Source of the DNA: Streptomyces bambusae
Lineage (GTDB): Bacteria > Actinomycetota > Actinomycetes > Streptomycetales > Streptomycetaceae
Direction: 5' to 3'
Assembly (NCBI RefSeq): GCF_020532645.1
Contig: NZ_JAJAUZ010000031.1
Span: 33,321 to 97,320 of the forward strand
DNA: 64,000 bases
The position numbers and the translations under genes were made by a program. The notes beneath the pieces are model-generated. The model had not been told where the DNA came from. It made no database searches and was given only the letters and a program-made list of their open reading frames with translations. Below, one piece after another: positions 38,500 to 46,357 of the stretch (positions are counted from its first letter, which is position 1; the number at the start of each line of letters is the position of its first letter).

Positions 38500-38521
38500 G
38501 GGGGGTGCGAAGACGCCCCCC
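38500..38521 (+). terminator. G/C-rich hairpin after the PaaK-like gene
   Basis: GGGGGG-T-GCG pairs with CGC-CCCCC around an AAGA loop, 2 nt after the ligase stop codon. There is no T-tract. It can act as a partial terminator or mRNA-processing barrier isolating the peptide gene. Confidence 0.6.
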
Positions 38522-38567
38522 GCGCCGCGGAGAACCCGTTGTCCGATCAGGGGAGGAGGTGACCGAC

Positions 38568-38630
38568 ATGACCAAGGAAGAGCGCATTGCGCAGATCCAG
38601 CAGTTCCTTCGCCCTGACGGCGTGATCTAG
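38568..38630 (+). CDS. 20-aa peptide, candidate precursor or signal peptide
   Basis: Very short gene starting ATG 38568, 8 nt after a near-perfect ribosome-binding site (GGGGAGGAGG). The product is MTKEERIAQIQQFLRPDGVI, ending in TAG. The first 14 residues would form an amphipathic helix, the rest RPDGVI is a flexible tail. It lies between the PaaK-like ligase and an ABC exporter and is bracketed by hairpins at 38500-38521 and 38638-38671, which is typical for highly expressed small precursor genes. No Cys, and only one Thr, so it is no lanthipeptide. An in-frame GTG 38559 would give 23 residues. Family not recognised. Confidence 0.6.
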   Translation: MTKEERIAQIQQFLRPDGVI

Positions 38631-38637
38631 CAGATCG

Positions 38638-38671
38638 CTCGGGGCTCCGTCCGTTGATGCGGGGCCCCGAG
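38638..38671 (+). terminator. Hairpin after the 20-aa peptide gene (attenuator-like)
   Basis: CTCGGGGC at 38638-38645 pairs with GCCCCGAG at 38664-38671. It starts 7 nt after the peptide stop and precedes the ABC ATPase by about 70 nt. No T-tract follows, so partial read-through into the exporter genes is likely. Confidence 0.6.
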
Positions 38672-38739
38672 CCGGCCGGTGCCACGCCCTTCCGAGGGCG
38701 GGGTCCGGTCCCCTACCGGACCGGCCGGAGTACGACGAG

Positions 38740-39720
38740 GTGATGAAAGCGAGGACCGCTGTGGGGCCGTGCCAACCGGACGGAGAGGTATTGCGGGCGG
38801 AGGACCTCCGCAGGACCTTTCCGGGGCCCGCTCCCGTCGAGGCACTGCGCGGGGTCGGCTTCACCGTACGAGCCGGTGAGATCGTGGGACTGCTCGGAGA
38901 CAACGGTGCGGGCAAGACCACGCTTTTGAAGATCCTCTCGACGTTGCTCCTGCCATCGTCCGGACGAGCCGGTGTCTGCGGCATCGACCTGGCCCGGGAC
39001 GGCCGCCGGGCGCGCCGTCACCTCAGTGTGGTGTTCGGCGGTGACCGGGGCCTGTACCCCCGCCTGTCGGCCCTTGACAACATCATGTTCTTCGGCGGCC
39101 TGTCCGGTCCTCACCGGCACTTGCGTACGCGCGCGCTCGCCGCCCTGGAGGAGGTCGGGCTCGCGGAGCGCGCAAAGAGCCGGGTCGAGACGTTCTCCAA
39201 GGGAATGCGGCAACGCCTCCATCTGGCCGTGGGGCTGCTGAACCAGCCCTGCCTGCTCATGCTGGACGAACCGACCATCGGCCTCGACCTCATGGAGGCG
39301 GAACGTGTCCGCGGCACCGTCGCCCGCCTCGCCCGTGCGGGCACGGCCGTCGTCCTCACCAGCCACTACCCCACGGACATCGACCGCCTGGCCGGCCGGG
39401 TCGTCCTGCTCGACGCGGGCACGGTCTCCCACGACCTGCCGATCGCCGAGTTCCGGCGGCAGGCCGGATTCACTGCCGAAGTGCGGCTGTCCGGCCCCGG
39501 CATCGCCCCCCATGACGTCGCGGTGCTCCTGACCGACGCGTCCGTGCAGATCCAGCAGGACGACGAGAGCTGGAGGATCACCTTCCAGGTCGGTGCCTGG
39601 GACGCTGCCGTGCTCGGCCGGCTGACCGAGGTCGTACGGCGGCATCCGGTGGCGGACATCGACGTCGCCTCGCCCGGGGTCGAGGCCGTGATGCGACGAC
39701 TGGCACTGAACCATGGGTGA
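38740..39720 (+). CDS. ABC transporter ATP-binding protein
   Basis: 326-aa ATPase of a DrrA/CcmA-type ABC-2 exporter. Walker A GDNGAGKTT, signature FSKGMRQRLHL, Walker B LLMLDEPTIGLD, H-loop LTSHYP. A C-terminal extension of about 80 residues is common in drug and glycan exporters. GTG 38740 or the adjacent ATG 38743 can be the start. It overlaps the first permease gene by 8 nt. Probably exports the product of this cluster. Confidence 0.92.
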   Translation: MMKARTAVGPCQPDGEVLRAEDLRRTFPGPAPVEALRGVGFTVRAGEIVGLLGDNGAGKTTLLKILSTLLLPSSGRAGVCGIDLARDGRRARRHLSVVFGGDRGLYPRLSALDNIMFFGGLSGPHRHLRTRALAALEEVGLAERAKSRVETFSKGMRQRLHLAVGLLNQPCLLMLDEPTIGLDLMEAERVRGTVARLARAGTAVVLTSHYPTDIDRLAGRVVLLDAGTVSHDLPIAEFRRQAGFTAEVRLSGPGIAPHDVAVLLTDASVQIQQDDESWRITFQVGAWDAAVLGRLTEVVRRHPVADIDVASPGVEAVMRRLALNHG

Positions 39721-40507
39721 GGCACTGCGGGTCGCGAAGGCCGAGGTCTGGGCGGTGTGGCGGGCCGCCGTCCTCCAGATGCGGGAGACAACCCGGGTCA
39801 TGACCGCGACGGTCGTCTCCGTGATCCAGCCGGTCGTGCTGCTGGCCGTCGTCTCCCGGGGCGGCGCGGACCTGGGACCGGAGCGGACGACCGAGATCGT
39901 GTGCGGCGTCGTGATGATCGCCCTGTGGTCGTCCACCCTCTGGGGAGCGGGAACGCTGCTTCGCCGTGAGGCGGCACAGGGCACTCTCGCAGCCCTTCTG
40001 GTCCGCCCGGTGTCCCTGTTGTCGGTGCTCCTGGGCAAGACGCTCGGCGTAGCGGCGGTGGGGCTCGTACGTACCCTGGCCGCGGCGGCTGTCGCCGTTC
40101 CCGTACTCGGACTGCACCCACAGCTGCCCGGGCCCTCGGCGGCCGCGCTCGTCATGGTGGCGGCCGTGGTCTCCGCGGCGGCCATGGGACTCGTCCTGAG
40201 CTGTGTCGTCTTCCTCTCCCGGGCGGGCCTGCGCATCATCGAGGCCCTCGGCTACCCGGTCTTCGTCCTCGGCGGCATCGTCATCCCACCGGACATGCTC
40301 GCCCCGGCTCTGCGTTGGCCGGCCCAGGCTGTCAGTCTGCATCACGTGGCCGGCCTGGTCCACGACGCCGCCCAGGGCCGGGCGCCCGCCTCCGTCCACC
40401 TGACGGGAGTTCTTCTGCTGACCGTGCTCTACCTCGCCGGCGGGGTGTGGGCGTTCAACGCCGTGCTGCGCCGCGGCCGAGCCAGAGGGACCCTTGAACT
40501 TGCCTGA
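39713..40507 (+). CDS. ABC-2 type permease subunit
   Basis: 264-aa membrane protein with six hydrophobic segments (such as TATVVSVIQPVVLLAVV, CGVVMIALWSSTLWGAG, TLGVAAVGLVRTLAAAAVAV, LVMVAAVVSAAAMGLVLS) in the ABC-2 layout. It forms a heteromeric exporter with the second permease, whose gene overlaps it by 14 nt. ATG 39713 lies inside the end of the ATPase gene, so translation is coupled. Confidence 0.85.
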   Translation: MGEALRVAKAEVWAVWRAAVLQMRETTRVMTATVVSVIQPVVLLAVVSRGGADLGPERTTEIVCGVVMIALWSSTLWGAGTLLRREAAQGTLAALLVRPVSLLSVLLGKTLGVAAVGLVRTLAAAAVAVPVLGLHPQLPGPSAAALVMVAAVVSAAAMGLVLSCVVFLSRAGLRIIEALGYPVFVLGGIVIPPDMLAPALRWPAQAVSLHHVAGLVHDAAQGRAPASVHLTGVLLLTVLYLAGGVWAFNAVLRRGRARGTLELA

Positions 40508-41297
40508 CACCATCTGCCACGCGCTCACCACAGCCCTGCGGATCTGCCGTCTGTCGTGGAAGGACTACCGCATCACGTCTGCCGGACTCGTGGCGTCGGC
40601 CGGCATCGGCATCAGGACCGTCTTCCAGGTCGCCTTCTTCACCCTTCTCGGGCAGCTCACCGCCGGAGACGCCGGGCGGGCCTACGCGTTCGTCGGCTCC
40701 GTCGCCTTCGCCCCGGTCGCGGCGGTCACCAGCCACGTCGCGGCCGTGGTGACCTCCGAAGTGCCCCTGGGAACCATGTACCGGCTACGCCTGGGCAACG
40801 TGCCGCTGCTCGTCGTCATGCTGCTTCGCTCCTGGGTGTACGTCGTCGAAGGGCTGGCGGCCTCGCTCCTGGCGCTGCTCGTCCTGGGGCCGACCGTCCT
40901 GGGCGGGAGTGGAACGGCCGCGGTCGCGGTGGGGTACCCCCTGGTCCTCCTCACCACGCTGAGCTGCCTGTGCGCGGGCCTGTTCTGCTGTGCCCTCGTC
41001 CTGTCCGGCCTTGACGAGGGGCTCGTCCTCAACATCGCCGGTTATCTGATCCTGCTCTGCGCCGGCGTGGTCGTTCCCACCGATCCCCATGGGGTCCTCC
41101 ACCTGGTCGGTCAAGCGCTGCCGCTGGGAGCCGGGCTGCATGCTCTGCGTGCCCTGGGCACCGACACGTCCGGTGAGCTCTGGGGTGCGGTCGTGCACGA
41201 GACGCTCGTGGCAGGCCTGTGGCTGCTCGCGACGGCTCTTCTGCTGCGACTCCAGGCCCGGCGCGTCCGCACCGGCGCCACGCCCGAGCCGGTTTGA
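40494..41297 (+). CDS. ABC-2 type permease subunit
   Basis: 267-aa membrane protein with about six helices (for example VAFFTLLGQL, LVVMLLRSWVYVVEGLAASLLALLVLG, LVLLTTLSCLCAGLFCCALVLS). The start is TTG 40494, preceded by AGAGGGA; TTG 40500 is also possible. Partner of the previous permease. After it, an 88-nt gap leads to the heptose genes. Confidence 0.83.
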   Translation: MNLPDTICHALTTALRICRLSWKDYRITSAGLVASAGIGIRTVFQVAFFTLLGQLTAGDAGRAYAFVGSVAFAPVAAVTSHVAAVVTSEVPLGTMYRLRLGNVPLLVVMLLRSWVYVVEGLAASLLALLVLGPTVLGGSGTAAVAVGYPLVLLTTLSCLCAGLFCCALVLSGLDEGLVLNIAGYLILLCAGVVVPTDPHGVLHLVGQALPLGAGLHALRALGTDTSGELWGAVVHETLVAGLWLLATALLLRLQARRVRTGATPEPV

Positions 41298-41385
41298 CAC
41301 CCCACGTCCTACGCCAGGACGGGCGGCCGCACACCGCCCGGTCTTCAACATCCTCCCTGTCCCACCCCTCTTTGGAAGGCACCTC

Positions 41386-43341
41386 GTGACCGAATCGGGC
41401 CGAGACCATGTTCATGCCCTGATCGGGGCGTTGCATCGCCTCGACACTGCGGCTCTGGACCGTTGGGGCAAAGCCCTCGCCACTGCCCTGGAGGCCGGTG
41501 GGCGGCTCCTGGTCGCGGGCAACGGCGGCTCGGCGGCCGAGGCCCAGCACCTGACCTCAGAGCTCGTCGGGCGCTTCCGCGCCGAGCGGGCACCGCTGTC
41601 TGCGATCGCGCTGCACGCCGACTCCTCCTCGGTCACCGCCATCACCAACGACTACGGACCTGACCAGGTCTTCGCCCGGCAGGTCCGTGCGCACGGCCGC
41701 CCCGGCGACGTCCTGCTCCTGCTGTCCACCTCCGGCACCAGCCCCAACGTGCTCGCCGCCGCGCAGGCCGGCCGGGAACTCGGTCTCGCCGTCTGGGCGC
41801 TGACCGGTAAGGCCTCCAGCCCGCTCGTCGACGCGAGCGACCAGGCCGTGTGCGTGGATGCGCCCGAGGTCGCCACCGTCCAGGAATGCCACCTCGTCGC
41901 CGTGCATCTCCTGTGCGCGGCCGTCGACACCCACCTCGCCGCGCCGGTTCCCCTCGCCGAGCGGGCCGACCGGCGCCGGCTTGTGATCGTCGGTGACGTC
42001 TTCCTGGACCGCGACGTCACCGGCACCGCCGACCGCATCTCTCCGGAAGCGCCCGTCCCCGTCCTGGCCGACGCCCGGAGCACCGACCGGGCCGGCGGTG
42101 CCGGGCTCGCCGCCGTCCTCGCCGCCCGCGATCCCGGCTGGCGCGTCACCCTGGTCTGCGGCATCGGACAGGACCAGCCCGGGGCGCATCTCCGCGCCCT
42201 CCTGGACAAGGCCGACGTCGAGGTCATCGACCTGGCCGCCGGCGGCAGCACCCCGGTCAAGACCCGGGTCCGCGCCGCCGACCGCACCCTGCTCCGCTTC
42301 GACACGAGCCCCGGTCCGCTGCCGCTCGGGCCGGTGCCCGACCGGGTCCGCGTCCGGCTCGACGCGGCGGCAGCGGTGCTGGTCTGTGATTACGGGCGCG
42401 GCATGACCTCCCACGACGACCTGCGCGAGGCCCTCACGGCTGCGGCTGCCGGCCGCCCACTGGTCTGGGACCCGCATCCCCGGGGCACTCCTCCGGTCCC
42501 GGGCACGGCCCTGGCCGTCCCGAACACCGACGAAGCGGTGCACTTCACCGGGCACCCCGGGCCTCGCGACCTCGCGGGTGACACTGCCCGTGCCGTCCGG
42601 TTGCTGGCCGCGTGGCCGGTCAAGCAGGTGGCCATCACCCGGGGGCGCGAGGGCGCGGTCCTGGTCGCTGACGCCAACGGCCACCCCTTGGCCGTCCCGG
42701 CCCGGCCCGCCGCCGGGGACACGTGCGGAGCCGGCGACCAGCTGGCGGTCACCGCTGCCGTAACGCTCGCCGCCGGACGCCTGCCGTCCCACGCCGTGGC
42801 CTCAGCCGTCGAAGCCGCCACCGGCTACGTCGCGGCCGGCGGCCCCGCCTCCCTGACCGCCCCGGCCGCAGGCGCCGTCCCGGATCCCCTGGAGACGGCC
42901 GCTCGCGTGCGGGCACGCGGTGGCAAGGTCGTCGGGGCCGGCGGCTGCTTCGACCTCCTGCACGCCGGGCACCTCTCCCTGCTGGACCAGGCCCGCCGCC
43001 TGGGCGACGCCCTGATCGTGTGCGTCAACTCCGACGCCTCCGTGCGCCGCCTCAAGGGCGCGGACCGGCCGGTCGTCGGCGAACGTGAGCGCACCGCGCT
43101 GCTCACCGCACTGGACTGCGTCGACGGTGTCATCGTCTTCACCGAGGACACCCCGGAGAAGGTGCTGGCCGAACTGCGCCCCGACATCTGGGTCAAGGGC
43201 GGCGACTACGCGGGGCGACGGATCGTCGAAGCCGACCTCGTGGAGAGCTGGGGCGGCGAAGTCGTCACCGTGCCCTTCCTGGAAGGTCACTCCACCACCA
43301 CCCGGATCCGCCGGCTCGCCCATCAGGCAGGTGCCCGTTGA
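41386..43341 (+). CDS. GmhA-HldE fusion: sedoheptulose-7-P isomerase / heptose-7-P kinase / heptose-1-P adenylyltransferase
   Basis: 651-aa trifunctional protein for nucleotide-heptose synthesis. Residues about 1-190: SIS-domain isomerase of the GmhA type (GNGGSAAEAQHLTSELVGRF, LLLSTSGTSPN, catalytic region VQECHLVAVHLL). About 195-500: PfkB/ribokinase-type heptose kinase (IVGDVFLDRDVTG, AAGDTCGAGDQLAV anion hole). About 512-651: nucleotidyltransferase (GAGGCFDLLHAGHLSLLD with HxGH, and WVKGGDYAG). In E. coli these are two proteins, GmhA and HldE. GTG 41386 has GGAAGG 6 nt upstream. The HldD-like gene overlaps its stop. ADP-heptose is rare in actinomycetes and usually serves a specialised metabolite. 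Confidence 0.92.
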   Translation: MTESGRDHVHALIGALHRLDTAALDRWGKALATALEAGGRLLVAGNGGSAAEAQHLTSELVGRFRAERAPLSAIALHADSSSVTAITNDYGPDQVFARQVRAHGRPGDVLLLLSTSGTSPNVLAAAQAGRELGLAVWALTGKASSPLVDASDQAVCVDAPEVATVQECHLVAVHLLCAAVDTHLAAPVPLAERADRRRLVIVGDVFLDRDVTGTADRISPEAPVPVLADARSTDRAGGAGLAAVLAARDPGWRVTLVCGIGQDQPGAHLRALLDKADVEVIDLAAGGSTPVKTRVRAADRTLLRFDTSPGPLPLGPVPDRVRVRLDAAAAVLVCDYGRGMTSHDDLREALTAAAAGRPLVWDPHPRGTPPVPGTALAVPNTDEAVHFTGHPGPRDLAGDTARAVRLLAAWPVKQVAITRGREGAVLVADANGHPLAVPARPAAGDTCGAGDQLAVTAAVTLAAGRLPSHAVASAVEAATGYVAAGGPASLTAPAAGAVPDPLETAARVRARGGKVVGAGGCFDLLHAGHLSLLDQARRLGDALIVCVNSDASVRRLKGADRPVVGERERTALLTALDCVDGVIVFTEDTPEKVLAELRPDIWVKGGDYAGRRIVEADLVESWGGEVVTVPFLEGHSTTTRIRRLAHQAGAR

Positions 43342-44318
43342 AGCCCGACAGCCACGTTCTGGTCACGGGGGCGGCCGGGTTCATCGGCCGCCACACCGTG
43401 AGCGCCTTCCACCGAGCCGGCCACCAGGTCACCGCCGTCGACCTGCGTCCCGCCCCACCCCGCCTCTCGGCCGCAGCCCGATGGCACCAGGGCGACTTCG
43501 CCGACGCCGCCCTCCTTGCCGAGATCGCATCCGGCCGCTTCACCGGCGTCGTCCACCAGGCCGGCATCAGCTCCACGCGTGCCCCGGCCGGACCCGAGCT
43601 GGAGGAGGCCAACACCCTAGGCCCGCTCCGCCTGGCCGACGCCTGCCGCACCGGCCGGACCCGCCTGGTCTACGCCTCCTCCCATTCCGTCTACGGCGCC
43701 CTCCGCCACCTCACGCCCATCGCCGAGGTCGCCGATGCCGACCGCACCCGCTGCTCGGGCCCCCTCAACCCCTACGCGGCCTCCAAGCTCGCTCTCGACC
43801 AGCGGATGCGCACCCGCCACCGAGTCGGACTCGACTGGGTCGGGCTGCGCTACACCAACGTGTTCGGCTCCGACGAAGGCGACAAGGGCCCCATGGCCTC
43901 GATCCTGTCCCAGCTCCTCCGGCAGGCTGCGACGCAGGGGCGCATCCGCGTCTTCGACGACTCCCTCACCGCTGCCCGCGACTACATCCGTGTCGAGACC
44001 GTTACCGCGACCATCGTCCGCCTCGCCACCGCCCGGCTCCCGGTGCCGGCCGCGGTCTACAACCTCGGTGCGGGCTGCGCCGTCACCTTCGCCGACCTCG
44101 TCCAGTGGTGCGCCCGCCTGCACCGCGAGGCCACCGGCCGACCGTTCCGTGTGGAACTCGTCCCGAACCCCGCGCCCGGCGCCTACCAGTACTTCACCTG
44201 TGCGGACATGACCGCGATCGACAAGGTCCTGCCCGACAGACCGACGGAGTCGGCCGGTTCCGTCGAAGCGCGCGCAGCAGAGCTGTTCGCAATGTTCCGC
44301 GACCGTGCAGCCCGCTGA
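43338..44318 (+). CDS. HldD-like NAD-dependent epimerase
   Basis: 326-aa extended short-chain dehydrogenase/epimerase. Cofactor loop GAAGFIGRHTVSAF, catalytic ASSHSVYGA and NPYAASKLALD (YxxxK). The segment LRYTNVFGSDEGDKGPMASILSQL strongly recalls ADP-glycero-manno-heptose 6-epimerase (HldD: NVYGP...HKGRMAS), supporting 6-epimerisation of ADP-heptose. The start is TTG 43338, overlapping the previous stop (TTGA); no other start fits. Fourth enzyme of the ADP-heptose route in this operon. A different sugar nucleotide epimerisation remains possible. Confidence 0.8.
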   Translation: MKPDSHVLVTGAAGFIGRHTVSAFHRAGHQVTAVDLRPAPPRLSAAARWHQGDFADAALLAEIASGRFTGVVHQAGISSTRAPAGPELEEANTLGPLRLADACRTGRTRLVYASSHSVYGALRHLTPIAEVADADRTRCSGPLNPYAASKLALDQRMRTRHRVGLDWVGLRYTNVFGSDEGDKGPMASILSQLLRQAATQGRIRVFDDSLTAARDYIRVETVTATIVRLATARLPVPAAVYNLGAGCAVTFADLVQWCARLHREATGRPFRVELVPNPAPGAYQYFTCADMTAIDKVLPDRPTESAGSVEARAAELFAMFRDRAAR

Positions 44319-44940
44319 ATCTGCCCGGCCCGCCCTGCCCGGGGCCGGACGCCCCCGGCGTCGCAAGGCCGTGTTCCTCGACCGCGACGGGACCCTGACC
44401 GAACCCCGCCACTACCCCGCCCACCCGGACGAGTTGGTCCTCATGCCGGACATCGGCGCACCGTTGCGCACCCTTCAGGAGGAGGGCTTCGCCCTGGTCG
44501 TGGTCACCAACCAGAGCGGGGTCGCCCGGGGCCTGTTCGACGCCACCGTGCTCGACGCGATGCACGACCGCCTCCGCGCGCTCCTGGACCGCCAAGGGAT
44601 TCGGCTCGATGCGATCCACGCCTGCCCGCACCATCCGGAGGGAAGGGTGCCCCGGTACCGGCTCGTCTGCCGCTGCCGGAAGCCTGCCCCGGGGATGCTC
44701 CTCCAGGCTGCCCGCGACCTCGATCTCGACCTCACCCGGTCGTGGATGGTCGGCGACTCCCCATGCGACGTGGCGGCGGGTCGCAGGGCGGGGACCCGTA
44801 CGGCGCTGGTGGGCGCTCGGGTCGACGGGCATGCCGGTCCGGATGTGACCGGTGCGACGACGTCCGAGGTGCTCCACCGCGTGGCGGCGGCACACCATCG
44901 GTCGCTCCCACGGAGCGCAGGTCCAAGGCTGTGGGCGTAA
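44305..44940 (+). CDS. GmhB-like heptose-1,7-bisphosphate 7-phosphatase
   Basis: 211-aa HAD phosphatase of the histidinol-phosphatase/GmhB class. Motif I AVFLDRDGTLTE, motif II VVVTNQSGVARG, motif III CRKPAPGML, motif IV MVGDSPCDVAAG. The zinc loop ACPHHPEG...CRCRKP is present. With the fusion protein and the HldD-like epimerase it completes conversion of sedoheptulose 7-phosphate to ADP-L-glycero-D-manno-heptose. GTG 44305 overlaps the end of the epimerase gene by 14 nt. It is the last gene of the operon. Confidence 0.9.
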   Translation: MQPAESARPALPGAGRPRRRKAVFLDRDGTLTEPRHYPAHPDELVLMPDIGAPLRTLQEEGFALVVVTNQSGVARGLFDATVLDAMHDRLRALLDRQGIRLDAIHACPHHPEGRVPRYRLVCRCRKPAPGMLLQAARDLDLDLTRSWMVGDSPCDVAAGRRAGTRTALVGARVDGHAGPDVTGATTSEVLHRVAAAHHRSLPRSAGPRLWA

Positions 44941-45015
44941 CGTTCCGCCGGATCGTCTTCCACCGGTGCACATACGCCCGCGTCACGACCACACCGGCCG
45001 ACCCGGACGCCCGCC

Positions 45016-45573
45016 TCAGCGGCGGCGCGTGCGCATGGCCACGTACCCGGTGAGGCCGCCCAGGGTGACGCACAGCGGTGAGTACAGCAGCAGGTCCCAG
45101 CGCCTGAACTCGGCCGGGGCGGAGCCCAGTCCGAGGCCCGAGGCCGCCAGTCCGCCGAGGCCGCGGGCCGCCATGACACCGGTCACCGTCCACAGGCCGG
45201 CCCGTGCGACGGGCGATCTGACGAACCGTCCCTCGGGCCGGGCCTCGGAGGCCACCAGGCAGGCCGCGGCGCCCAGCAGGCCGGCGACGGCGAACGTCAG
45301 CGGGCCCGACGGCAGTTCGGACTCCGTGACGCCCACCACGGCCGTGGCGAACTCGGACCGCGACGCGAGCGGCCACGGCGTGAACACCCAGACCGCGTGC
45401 AACGCCCCCGCGGCCAGCATCGCCCCGGCAGCGGCGGCCGCCGCTGCCCGTACGGACGCGCTCACGGGCTGCGCCGCGGCCGCCGGCCCGCTCTCGCCGC
45501 CGTATGCCCCGGCCGCACCGGATGCCGCGGCGCGGTCCATCGGCCCGCTGAACAGCCTGGTCAAGGCACTCAT
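45016..45573 (-). CDS. DUF3995 family membrane protein
   Basis: 185-aa protein with four hydrophobic segments (ASVRAAAAAAAGAMLAAGAL; PLTFAVAGLLGAAACLVA; ARAGLWTVTGVMAARGLGGL; LLLYSPLCVTLGGLTGYVAM). The motif ALHAVWVFTPWPL and the closing YSPLCVTLGGLTGYVAM fit DUF3995. Divergent from the TetR gene with the operator between them, so it is very likely repressed by that regulator. Function unknown. Confidence 0.8.
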   Translation of the reverse strand: MSALTRLFSGPMDRAAASGAAGAYGGESGPAAAAQPVSASVRAAAAAAAGAMLAAGALHAVWVFTPWPLASRSEFATAVVGVTESELPSGPLTFAVAGLLGAAACLVASEARPEGRFVRSPVARAGLWTVTGVMAARGLGGLAASGLGLGSAPAEFRRWDLLLYSPLCVTLGGLTGYVAMRTRRR

Positions 45574-45605
45574 GACACCACCCCTGTCGCTCCATCCATA
45601 CACTG

Positions 45606-45638
45606 CTGTACGGATGTTCCGTACAGTACTGTACGGAA
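45606..45638. promoter_or_regulatory. TetR operator: three CTGTACGGA half-sites
   Basis: CTGTACGGA at 45606-45614, its complement TCCGTACAG at 45618-45626, and CTGTACGGA again at 45629-45637. The last two lie within a perfect 22-nt palindrome (45617-45638) that ends 1 nt before the TetR start codon. The arrangement allows two overlapping dimer sites and autoregulation of both divergent genes. Confidence 0.85.
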
Positions 45639-45639
45639 C

Positions 45640-46242
45640 ATGGCCAAGGGGAGAGTCAGCAGGGAAGACTGGACGATGGCGGCGCTCCACGCGCTGGCCC
45701 GCGGCGGCGTCAAGGCCGTGGCGGTGGACGTGCTGGGGCGGGAACTGCAGGTCTCGCGCGGCAGCTTCTACTGGCATTTCGAGAACCGCGAAGCGCTGCT
45801 CGTGGCAGCCCTCGAAACCTGGGAGCTGCGCGCCACCACGGACGTCATCGCCGCGGTCCGGGCCGAGGACGACCCCTGGACCCGGGCGCGCGCGCTGTTC
45901 GCCGCGGCCCTGGGCAGCGAGGAGATAGCCGGGCTGGAGCCCGCGCTCGCCGCTCACGCCGACCACCCGGCGGTCGCGGAGGTCGTCACCCGGGTCACCC
46001 GTGCCCGGCTCGACTTCCTGGCCGAGGTGTTCGGCGCGCTGGGACTCGGGCCGCAGGAGGCCCGGCACCGGGCACTGGCCGGGTACGCCGCCTACCTGGG
46101 CTGGCTGGAACTGCGCCGGATCGCACCCGCCGTCGCACCCGAGGTACTGCCCCGGGACCCGGGCGCGACGGCCGCGCTGGAACACCTCGTCACCATGGTC
46201 CTGGGCCCGTCCCCCGCTGAGCACGCGGGCGGTGACCACTGA
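45640..46242 (+). CDS. TetR family transcriptional regulator
   Basis: 200-aa regulator. The N-terminal helix-turn-helix is WTMAALHALARGGVKAVAV...LGRELQVSRGSFYWHFENREALL, the usual TetR signature. The C-terminal ligand-binding domain has no recognisable subclass. ATG 45640 sits directly after the palindrome, so binding would block its own start region. Likely controls itself and the DUF3995 gene. Confidence 0.92.
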   Translation: MAKGRVSREDWTMAALHALARGGVKAVAVDVLGRELQVSRGSFYWHFENREALLVAALETWELRATTDVIAAVRAEDDPWTRARALFAAALGSEEIAGLEPALAAHADHPAVAEVVTRVTRARLDFLAEVFGALGLGPQEARHRALAGYAAYLGWLELRRIAPAVAPEVLPRDPGATAALEHLVTMVLGPSPAEHAGGDH

Positions 46243-46357
46243 GGGGCCCGGTGCGGCCCGCATCGTGTCGTCGTGCATCCGGGCGTGACCGGATCGGTCC
46301 GGGCCGGGACCTGATGGGGCCTGTCGCCGCGCCCGGTGCACCGGTCAGGCTGGGGGC

